Source of the DNA: a virus
Length of the DNA stretch: 20,225 nucleotides
Strand: one strand, 5' to 3'
Virus record (IMG/VR): IMGVR_UViG_3300005264_000197
Location: 1-20,225 of that record
Every line of letters begins with the position of its first letter. The stretch's first letter is position 1. A model generated the notes under the pieces. That model saw only the letters and a list, made by a program, of their open reading frames with translations. It searched no databases and had not been told where the DNA came from. Shown here in pieces: positions 15,054 to 20,225 of the stretch. The position numbers were made by a program, and so were the translations under genes.

Positions 15054-15105
15054 ACCAGGCAAAACACTTAAATTTTAAACATAAAATGTTTAAGGAGAAA
15101 TAAAA
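15054..15105 (+). repeat. Short third copy of the leader element, with a hairpin beside the ribosome binding site
   Basis: ACCAGGCAAAACACTTA (15054-15070) is nearly identical to 5856-5871 and 14668-14684, and the following TTAAACATAAAA and AAGGAG also match copy A. Within it TTAAACAT (15075-15082) and ATGTTTAA (15086-15093) form an 8-bp, three-base-loop hairpin touching the AAGGAG site, which might modulate translation of the amidohydrolase. Confidence 0.65.
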
Positions 15106-15842
15106 TGTTTCTACATATACCACATAGTTCTACAAATATAATTAATGGTATTGATATACCATATTTAAAAAAAAATCTTGATTGGTTTACTGATTGGTTT
15201 ACTGATGATTTATTTAAATACAAAAATGTAGAACAAATTATATTTCCTTATAGTAGATTATGTGTTGATGTTGAAAGATTAATTAATGATCCAATGACCA
15301 AATTTGGTAAAGGTATGTTTTATGTTACTGATGTTGATGGTATAGAAATAAAAAGACGTATTAGTGATCAAACATTAAAAAGACTTTACAAAAATCATCA
15401 TGACAGATTAACTCAAGTCACGACAGATTGGTTATGTTATAAACAATATGGTATAATTGTTGACTGTCATTCTTTCCCAAATAAACCATTTCCATGGGAA
15501 AATGCAACTATAAGACCTGATATTTGTATTGGTCATGATCAATTTCATACACCAAATGATTTAATAATAAATCTTATAGAATATTTTAAAAAATATCAAT
15601 TAAATGTAACTATCAATACTCCATATGAAGGTACAATTATACCAAATTCTTTTTATAAAAAGAAAAGATGCAAGTCTATTATGATTGAAGTTAATAGAAG
15701 ATTATATCTTAATGATGAATATGGTAAAAATTATAAATATGATTATATTAAAAGAATCATATTTAATGCATTAGATATAATTAATAACTGGGAAAAAAAT
15801 AAAAATGACAGATATATTAAACAAGTTGGAAAAAATACTTGA
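15105..15842 (+). CDS. N-formylglutamate amidohydrolase-like metallohydrolase
   Basis: A 245-residue protein. Motifs of the FGase family: HIPHSS (H4, H7) at the very N-terminus, SRLCVDVERL (R51, D55, R58), VDCHSFP (D120, H122) and EVNRRLYL (E195, N197, R198). Together these form the zinc and substrate site. Known members remove the formyl group from N-formyl-L-glutamate in histidine breakdown, or act on other amides and peptides. In a phage the substrate is unknown; with an amidoligase elsewhere in the same late region, an amide- or peptide-modifying role is possible. A 15-bp in-frame duplication gives DWFTDWFTDD at about 27-35. RBS AAGGAG. The next gene starts 38 bases before this one ends. 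Confidence 0.85.
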   Translation: MFLHIPHSSTNIINGIDIPYLKKNLDWFTDWFTDDLFKYKNVEQIIFPYSRLCVDVERLINDPMTKFGKGMFYVTDVDGIEIKRRISDQTLKRLYKNHHDRLTQVTTDWLCYKQYGIIVDCHSFPNKPFPWENATIRPDICIGHDQFHTPNDLIINLIEYFKKYQLNVTINTPYEGTIIPNSFYKKKRCKSIMIEVNRRLYLNDEYGKNYKYDYIKRIIFNALDIINNWEKNKNDRYIKQVGKNT

Positions 15843-16407
15843 AACTTTTGCTCAAATGGGTAAATTATCACCAGAAGAACTTCAAAAAGGTCAATATTTA
15901 GATCCAAAAAATAAAGATAATTTTAAACAAGTAACTGGTAGAGTTTTCTATCAATCTATTAATAAAATAAGACAAAATGATATATCAAAAATAGATAGAG
16001 GTCTTAAACCGAAAGGTTTAAAATCTTTATCTGTTTATAACGTAAACGAATACGAAAAAATGCGTTGTTATCTTGGTAAGAATAATTCATCAGGATATTG
16101 TATTGCACATGGTAATGAATTAGTTAGTGTTTTTAGTTCTCAAAAATCATCTATTGACGCTATAATGATACATGCTATAAAAAATGGTGCCAGAAAACTT
16201 GATTGTTTTGCAATAAGAAACAAAACAAAAATAAGTGGTCATTTATATAAAATATATTCTAAATTTGGATTTAAAATTGATAAATCAATGAATGATGGTG
16301 ATATAAATGAGCCGTATGCAATTATTAATGGTATAAGTAATTATGTTAATGATCAAGGTGATGTTGAACCAAATAACCCACAAGTTGTTATTTTTATGAA
16401 AAGATAA
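15805..16407 (+). CDS. GNAT-like acetyltransferase-fold protein
   Basis: A 200-residue protein. The central part, GYCIAHGNELVSVFSS, then SIDAIMIHAIKNGARKLDCFA, then LYKIYSKFGFKID, follows the strand-helix-strand-helix order of GNAT enzymes, including the closing Y-x-x-F/GF motif. The usual R/Q-x-x-G-x-G/A acetyl-CoA loop is not obvious, so it may be a divergent or non-acetylating member; some GNAT-like proteins act as amidoligases. The N-terminal ~60 residues are helical. It overlaps the FGase-like gene by 38 bases, so the two are translationally linked. The start at 15805 has only a weak upstream purine run. Fold call moderate, activity unknown. Confidence 0.6.
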   Translation: MTDILNKLEKILETFAQMGKLSPEELQKGQYLDPKNKDNFKQVTGRVFYQSINKIRQNDISKIDRGLKPKGLKSLSVYNVNEYEKMRCYLGKNNSSGYCIAHGNELVSVFSSQKSSIDAIMIHAIKNGARKLDCFAIRNKTKISGHLYKIYSKFGFKIDKSMNDGDINEPYAIINGISNYVNDQGDVEPNNPQVVIFMKR

Positions 16408-16408
16408 T

Positions 16409-16762
16409 ATGAAACTAGCTATAGTTGGATCCAGAACATTTAAAAATTACAAGTTGGTATGTACAGAAATAGACAAATTAACAAAATTTGGTCTTTGCAG
16501 TATAAATAAAATCATATCAGGTGGTGCTGTAGGTGCAGATTCTTTAGGTGAAAAATATGCTAATGAACATAACATAATGACCATGATTTTTAAACCTGAT
16601 TGGAAAAAATACGGTAAAGCTGCTGGATTTATAAGAAATGAAGATATTATAAAAAATTGTGATTTTGTCCTTGCCTTTTGGTGTAATAATAGTAAAGGTA
16701 CTGAACATTCAATTAAATTAGCTAAACAATATAATAAAGGATTGAAAGTTATTGACTGCTAG
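16409..16762 (+). CDS. SLOG-superfamily (YspA/DUF2493-like) nucleotide-binding protein
   Basis: A 117-residue Rossmann-like protein. Motifs in order: MKLAIVGSRTF (GSR at 7-9), a central IISGGAVGADSLGEKYA with the GGAxGAD loop, KPDWKKYGKAAGFIRNEDI with the conserved RN, and VLAFWCNNSKGTEHSIKLA with the S-x-GT motif. This matches the YspA branch of SLOG proteins, which bind nucleotides or NAD-like ligands; some SLOG proteins are sensors in anti-phage defence. The length is typical and all motifs are intact. It starts one base after the GNAT-like gene and overlaps the endonuclease frame by 11 bases. What ligand it binds in the infected cell is unknown. Confidence 0.85.
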   Translation: MKLAIVGSRTFKNYKLVCTEIDKLTKFGLCSINKIISGGAVGADSLGEKYANEHNIMTMIFKPDWKKYGKAAGFIRNEDIIKNCDFVLAFWCNNSKGTEHSIKLAKQYNKGLKVIDC

Positions 16763-17816
16763 ATTAACATATTCACATGTAAAAAGTTTTATTGAATCTA
16801 AAGGATATACTTTATTAAGTAAAGAATATGTTAATGCAAATACAAAATTAACTGTTAAATGTAATAAAGGGCATATATGGTACCCAATTTATAATAATAT
16901 CAAAAATGGACAAGGATGTTCTATTTGTGGTAAACAATCAATGATTCAAAAAATGAAATTAACATATAATGAAGTTAAACATTTTATTGAATCTAAAGGA
17001 TATACTTTATTAAGTAAAGAATATATTAATGCAAATACAAAATTAACTGTTAAATGTGATAAAGGGCATATCTATAAAGTAAAATATGGTCATTTCCAAC
17101 AAGGTCATAGATGTGCTATTTGTCAAGGTGTAAAAAAATTAACATATAATAAAGTTAAAAATTATATTGAATCAAAGAATTATTCTTTGTTAAGTAAAAA
17201 ATATAGTAATAATAAAAATAAATTAACTGTTAAATGTGATAAAGATCATATTTATAAAGTGTCATTTTCTGACTTTCAACAAGGTAATAGATGTGCTATC
17301 TGTCAAGGTGTAAAAAAATTAACATATGATTTTGTTAAAAATTATATTAATTCAAATGGATATACTTTATTAAGTAAAAAATATGAAAATAATTCTACTA
17401 AATTAACTATTAAATGTAATAAAAATCATGTTTATAAATCATCTTTTAGTAATTTTAAAAAAGGTAGAAGATGTCCAATTTGTAATAAAAAAAATGTAAC
17501 ATCAAAAGGTGAAAGAGATGTTGCAAAATTTATAACATTATTAAATATAAATATAATAAAAAATGATCGTACTCAAATATTAAATCCCGTAACTGGACAT
17601 TATCTTGAACTAGATATATGGATACCTAATTTGAATAAAGCTATTGAATATAATGGTGCTTATTGGCATTCTTTACCCAATAACCAAATTAATGATCAGA
17701 TAAAAAAAGAACAATGTAAAAAATTGAATATTGATTTATTAATAATTGATGACATTGAATGGAATAATAATCAAAAATATCAAAAACAAATTATAAAGGA
17801 ATTTATTAATGGCTAA
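16752..17816 (+). CDS. Putative homing endonuclease: four zinc ribbons plus a Vsr-like nuclease domain
   Basis: A 354-residue protein. Residues 5-249 are four tandem ~60-residue repeats, each reading LTYxxVKxxIESKGYTLLSK, then KLTVKCxKGHI and CxICxG, with two Cys pairs per zinc ribbon and likely DNA contact. Residues ~250-354 form a Vsr/EDxHD-type nuclease: GERDVAKF (E254), YLELDIWIPNLNKAIEYNG (D288, E300), YWHS (H307) and a closing LLIIDDIEW. This fits freestanding phage homing endonucleases. No in-frame ATG precedes repeat 1, so I take TTG at 16752, with AAAGGA about 10 bases upstream. The gene overlaps the SLOG gene and ends 8 bases inside gp14, whose ribosome binding site it contains. This is a tight fit between the accessory block and gp14. 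Confidence 0.85.
   Translation: MTARLTYSHVKSFIESKGYTLLSKEYVNANTKLTVKCNKGHIWYPIYNNIKNGQGCSICGKQSMIQKMKLTYNEVKHFIESKGYTLLSKEYINANTKLTVKCDKGHIYKVKYGHFQQGHRCAICQGVKKLTYNKVKNYIESKNYSLLSKKYSNNKNKLTVKCDKDHIYKVSFSDFQQGNRCAICQGVKKLTYDFVKNYINSNGYTLLSKKYENNSTKLTIKCNKNHVYKSSFSNFKKGRRCPICNKKNVTSKGERDVAKFITLLNINIIKNDRTQILNPVTGHYLELDIWIPNLNKAIEYNGAYWHSLPNNQINDQIKKEQCKKLNIDLLIIDDIEWNNNQKYQKQIIKEFING
16764..17498 (+). repeat. Four tandem zinc-ribbon-coding repeats (about 180 bp each)
   Basis: Units start near 16764, 16959, 17139 and 17319; the first has about five extra codons at its end. Units 1 and 2 are almost identical over ~100 bases, and units 2 and 3 share the segment coding RCAICQGVKK. The pattern indicates stepwise tandem duplication within the gene. 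Confidence 0.9.
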
Positions 17817-18558
17817 TTGTCAAGATATACAAAATCAACAACAAGCTATAAGTAATTGTAATAATTGCATTATACCCGGAACACCTTTATGGAATTTGTT
17901 TAATCAAGAAAATGATTGTGAACAACAACTATTTCAATCAATAGTTGAAGAATTTACTGATATAGCCGGATTCCCAATTAAATTCTGGATGTCATTACCT
18001 GAACATGACGATATTTATGGTGAAGATGCCACAAATACATATGCTGAACCAGTTGAAACCAGACTTATATATGAACCAAGTGAAGAAAATGGTATTATTA
18101 ATGCCTTTGGCTTTCAATCAGATGATGTCTTACAATATACTATGATACCAAAAACAACCTTTATAAGAGATATTGGCACAACTTTTCAAACTTATCATCC
18201 ATCAGGAGATATTATACAACCAGTAGTAGGTGATGTCATAACAACTTTATGGAATAACCGTAATTACGAAATAGTTGATCTTGGATCAGAAGAAAGAATT
18301 TTCATGGGACAAAAACATATTTGGGAAATGATATTAAGACCTTATAGATTTAGTGAACAAAGTGATAAAGCAAGAGAAATTCATTTACCACCAAATGAAG
18401 ATGATATTACTGTTATTGATGAAGAAATGGATAATCAACCAGGCCCAGATGAACAAAATTATTCAAGTGATAGATATGGCGATAATTCATGGGTAGAAGA
18501 CGAGAGTGACGATGTTGATGATTATAATGATGTTGATAAAAAAATTTTTGGATTATAA
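17809..18558 (+). CDS. Neck protein, T4 gp14-like
   Basis: A 249-residue structural protein, close to T4 gp14 (256). The core order, FWMSLPEHDDIYGEDATN, then VETRLIYEP, then QYTMIPKTTFIRDI, then GDVITTLWNNRNYEIVDLG and HIWEMILRPYRFSEQSD, agrees with gp14-type neck proteins as I remember them (GEDA motif, a beta domain, then a closing R/L-x-x-Y/F-x-x-S-D/E). It forms the head completion ring with gp13, on which the tail docks. The N-terminus has an unusual NCNNC pair, and the last ~45 residues are very acidic (WVEDESDDVDDYND). It starts inside the last codons of the endonuclease. In T4 gp13 and gp14 are adjacent; here ~3.5 kb of accessory genes separate them. Confidence 0.75.
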   Translation: MANCQDIQNQQQAISNCNNCIIPGTPLWNLFNQENDCEQQLFQSIVEEFTDIAGFPIKFWMSLPEHDDIYGEDATNTYAEPVETRLIYEPSEENGIINAFGFQSDDVLQYTMIPKTTFIRDIGTTFQTYHPSGDIIQPVVGDVITTLWNNRNYEIVDLGSEERIFMGQKHIWEMILRPYRFSEQSDKAREIHLPPNEDDITVIDEEMDNQPGPDEQNYSSDRYGDNSWVEDESDDVDDYNDVDKKIFGL

Positions 18559-18573
18559 AGATTTAAACAATAT
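18559..18573 (+). repeat. Isolated copy of the capsid-tag coding sequence without a start codon
   Basis: AGATTTAAACAATAT, exactly the codons for RFKQY used at 9660-9674 and 18955-18969, follows directly on the TAA stop of gp14. It lacks an ATG, and the frame ends after about 14 codons. It may be the remnant of a tagged gene or a recombination scar; chance is possible in such AT-rich DNA. Confidence 0.4.
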
Positions 18574-18634
18574 ATAACGATATTAGAATTAAATATCTTG
18601 TAACAAATAATATTAACTATTAAAGGAATTAAAA

Positions 18635-18922
18635 ATGACTAATATAATAAATAAAATTGAAAATTATTTAAATGAAAAAAATGAATATGATAAAATGAAA
18701 GAAATATTATCACTAAATGGTATTATTTGCATTAAAGGTGATGTAGCAGTTGCTTCAGGTATTTTAACACTTGAAGCAGAAAAAAAGTTTTTTACTGCAA
18801 AATCATTTAAAAATGGTAATGATTACATTGTTGATTATAAATTATACCAACAAATTTCAAAATTTAATAAACAAGTTTTGAAAAAATGGCATGAAGAAAA
18901 TAATTTACCATATTATGGTTAA
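18635..18922 (+). CDS. Small protein, possibly head-targeted, unknown function
   Basis: A 95-residue protein starting MTNIINKIENYLNEKNEYD. The YLNE|K within the first 14 residues resembles the end of the capsid-targeting tag on the neighbouring gene (MRFKQYLNE|S), but the start of the tag does not match, so targeting is only suggested. The rest contains a probable helix, a strand pair (GIICIKGDVAVASGILTLEA), and a C-terminal helix ending LPYYG. No family is recognised. RBS AAAGGA. It is 76 bases after gp14 and 29 bases before the tagged 356-residue gene, so probably co-transcribed with both. Confidence 0.6.
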   Translation: MTNIINKIENYLNEKNEYDKMKEILSLNGIICIKGDVAVASGILTLEAEKKFFTAKSFKNGNDYIVDYKLYQQISKFNKQVLKKWHEENNLPYYG

Positions 18923-18951
18923 AAAATATTTCATCTTGAAGGTCAAATAAA

Positions 18952-20022
18952 ATGAGATTTAAACAATATTTAAATGAATCAGCATCTATGACAACAGTAC
19001 TACAAGAAAGTTTACATTGTGTTGCTCTTGGAATAATTCAATTAACAAATAAAAATATATCAACAATCGAATTGTTAAATGGTAACTTATTTTCAAAATC
19101 ATATGATGATTATTGTAACGTTGATATAGCACTTCAACCACTATTTGATTTTGCTAATAATAATCCATCTTGGGTAACTGCTGTTGTTAATAATTCTAAT
19201 ACATTATATAATTCAAAATTCTTAAAAGGTAAATATATTTTTTATAGAAGTAATGGAATAATGAAATCAGTATATGATACATTTAAATCTTTGTCATCTA
19301 AAGAAGGTATAAAATTAAATCCTGATAAATGGAATCCAGGTGATATATGGGCATCTAAAATTTCTTCAATCCCAACATTTAAATCTTTATCTGAATTTAA
19401 TGAATTTATATCAAAATCATTAAAAAAAGGTAATTTAATAGGCATATCATTAAAAAAATCAAAAGGTATGCCCAAAATTGATTATATTGAACAAACAGTT
19501 AGTGGTAATAATATAAAATTTAAAGGTATCAAAAAACCACAATCAGTATTTAATACAGGTATAAATATCTTAACTGATAATCCAAAAAAATCTTTAAATG
19601 TGAGAAGTTTTAGAATATCAAAAGCTGCAGGAATTACTAGTGAAATTATTGATAAATCATCATCAGCTAGACATGGAAAAGCAGCACTTACAAAATTTAT
19701 CAAACAATATAATATACCACAAATGACACTTTCTGATTTTAGAAAAAAATATAATGAAACAGAAATAATGAATAATATGATTATATCATTATGGAAAGAT
19801 GCTGGACATGTTTTTAATAAAAATAAAATTGATAAAGATTGGAGTGTTAGACAATCTAAAGGTGAAAATATGGTAGGTTATTATAGATCAATTATTAATA
19901 GTCTTCAAATAGGTGTATTTTTAAATCAAAATAAAGGTATGGCTGATAAAATTTTAACTGATATCTTTACAACAGCATCTTCAATGGGTAAACATTCAAG
20001 TGATTTTATAAAAGTTTATTAA
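18952..20022 (+). CDS. Tagged late protein of unknown function
   Basis: A 356-residue protein. MRFKQYLNE|SAS is nearly identical, including codons, to the start of the amidoligase and resembles the T4 capsid-targeting sequence with an L-x-E cleavage site. Beyond the tag it is soluble, basic and rich in Lys and Ser. A central block, LNPDKWNPGDIWASKI, then SLSEFNEFISKSLKKGNLIGISLKKSK, recalls a motif (WNPADIW followed by a GISLKK strand) that I believe occurs in other uncharacterised phage proteins, but I cannot name a family or activity. Followed by two hairpins and a late-type promoter. If packaged, it would be one of the larger internal head proteins of this phage. Confidence 0.75.
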   Translation: MRFKQYLNESASMTTVLQESLHCVALGIIQLTNKNISTIELLNGNLFSKSYDDYCNVDIALQPLFDFANNNPSWVTAVVNNSNTLYNSKFLKGKYIFYRSNGIMKSVYDTFKSLSSKEGIKLNPDKWNPGDIWASKISSIPTFKSLSEFNEFISKSLKKGNLIGISLKKSKGMPKIDYIEQTVSGNNIKFKGIKKPQSVFNTGINILTDNPKKSLNVRSFRISKAAGITSEIIDKSSSARHGKAALTKFIKQYNIPQMTLSDFRKKYNETEIMNNMIISLWKDAGHVFNKNKIDKDWSVRQSKGENMVGYYRSIINSLQIGVFLNQNKGMADKILTDIFTTASSMGKHSSDFIKVY

Positions 20023-20024
20023 TA

Positions 20025-20048
20025 ATCCTATTATCTATAAAATAGGAT
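20025..20048 (+). terminator. Possible weak terminator after the tagged gene
   Basis: ATCCTATT (20025-20032) and AATAGGAT (20041-20048) form an 8-bp stem with an 8-base loop just after the stop. The downstream ATTATTCTT is only moderately T-rich, so termination may be partial. Confidence 0.45.
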
Positions 20049-20076
20049 ATTATTCTTAAAACTTTCCCAAAGATAT

Positions 20077-20107
20077 GTGATGGTGTACTTAATTGTTACA
20101 CCATCAC
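20077..20107 (+). other. Strong hairpin directly before a late promoter box
   Basis: An 11-bp perfect inverted repeat (20077-20087 with 20097-20107, nine-base loop) has no T-run on either strand. It ends two bases before TATAAATA. It might stabilise or process the 3' end of the upstream message, or serve as a protein-binding site beside the promoter. Confidence 0.6.
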
Positions 20108-20109
20108 TA

Positions 20110-20117
20110 TATAAATA
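20110..20117 (+). promoter_or_regulatory. T4-type late promoter box near the right edge
   Basis: TATAAATA lies in an intergenic region with no sigma70 -35 box. It would drive the next rightward gene, whose ribosome binding site (TATGGAGAAAAA) ends the window. If that gene starts at the last base, the leader would be about 100 bases long. Apart from the hairpins and this box I see no gene in 20023-20225. Confidence 0.55.
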
Positions 20118-20225
20118 ACCACATCTGGTTAAAAAACATATAATGAAATCTGATTATTATATCTAAAAGTTAATAAATAATTCTGAATCTAAAGAAAAGA
20201 AAAATAATTTTTTATGGAGAAAAAA

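Noticed and set aside
15175-15210. 15-bp tandem repeat in the amidohydrolase gene as a functional element
   Set aside because: It only duplicates the residues DWFT-(D) in frame; replication slippage is enough to explain it.
16764-17498. CRISPR-like array
   Set aside because: The ~180-bp repeats are contiguous, in frame and encode zinc ribbons, with no short spacers.

Overview
The window looks like part of the genome of a large, very AT-rich tailed phage of the T4-like (contractile-tail) group. The clearest evidence is a T4 gp17-type large terminase (11356-12897), followed by a gp13-like neck protein (12910-14295) and a gp14-like neck protein (17809-18558). Further support comes from T4-style late promoter boxes (TATAAATA) and several proteins whose N-termini resemble the T4 capsid-targeting sequence. 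I cannot name the host. One small Cys-rich protein (2882-3217) resembles, from memory, a family common in deltaproteobacteria, which is a weak host hint. I recognised no tRNA, rRNA, CRISPR array, integrase or insertion sequence.

Layout. Positions 1-5338 are read leftward from sigma70-type promoters: TTGACA-17-TATACT, TTGACA-17-TATCTT, TTGACA-17-TATAAT and TTGATA-17-TATTAT. The leftward genes are the start of an unknown gene at the left edge, then an operon of two small exported proteins, a 5'-deoxynucleotidase-like HAD protein and a conserved phage protein. Next come a P-loop kinase with its own promoter and terminator and the Cys-rich protein. Last is a Dam methylase / PD-(D/E)XK nuclease / nucleotidyltransferase cluster. 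About 5366-5495 is a divergent control region, with a leftward sigma70 promoter and a rightward TATAAATA box. From 5496 to the end everything reads rightward: an HNH protein, a 1244-residue protein with a PARP-type ADP-ribosyltransferase domain, an amidoligase, terminase, gp13, a block of accessory genes (14300-17816), gp14, and two proteins with capsid-targeting-like N-termini.

How it may work together. The most interesting pattern is a shared N-terminal tag, M-[RT]-[x]-F/L-x-x-Y-[L/M]-x-E. It occurs on the amidoligase, on a 356-residue protein, on a 100-residue protein and on the leftward P-loop kinase, and more loosely on a 95-residue protein. In T4 such a tag (consensus MKTYQEFIAE) sends internal proteins into the prohead and is cut after [L/I]-x-E by the gp21 protease. 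I infer that this phage packs a set of enzymes into its head for delivery with the DNA. The PARP-like protein lies 8 nt upstream of the tagged amidoligase, in the same transcription unit. An approximately 125-bp leader is repeated ahead of the PARP gene and the 100-residue gene, and in shorter form ahead of an N-formylglutamate amidohydrolase-like gene. This suggests modular insertion or shared regulation of these accessory genes.

Other notable points: a Dam methylase with all its motifs but no ATG/GTG/TTG start, a 120-bp tandem duplication after gp13, a four-zinc-ribbon Vsr-like endonuclease ending inside the start of gp14, and a duplicated 26-bp element ahead of terminase.
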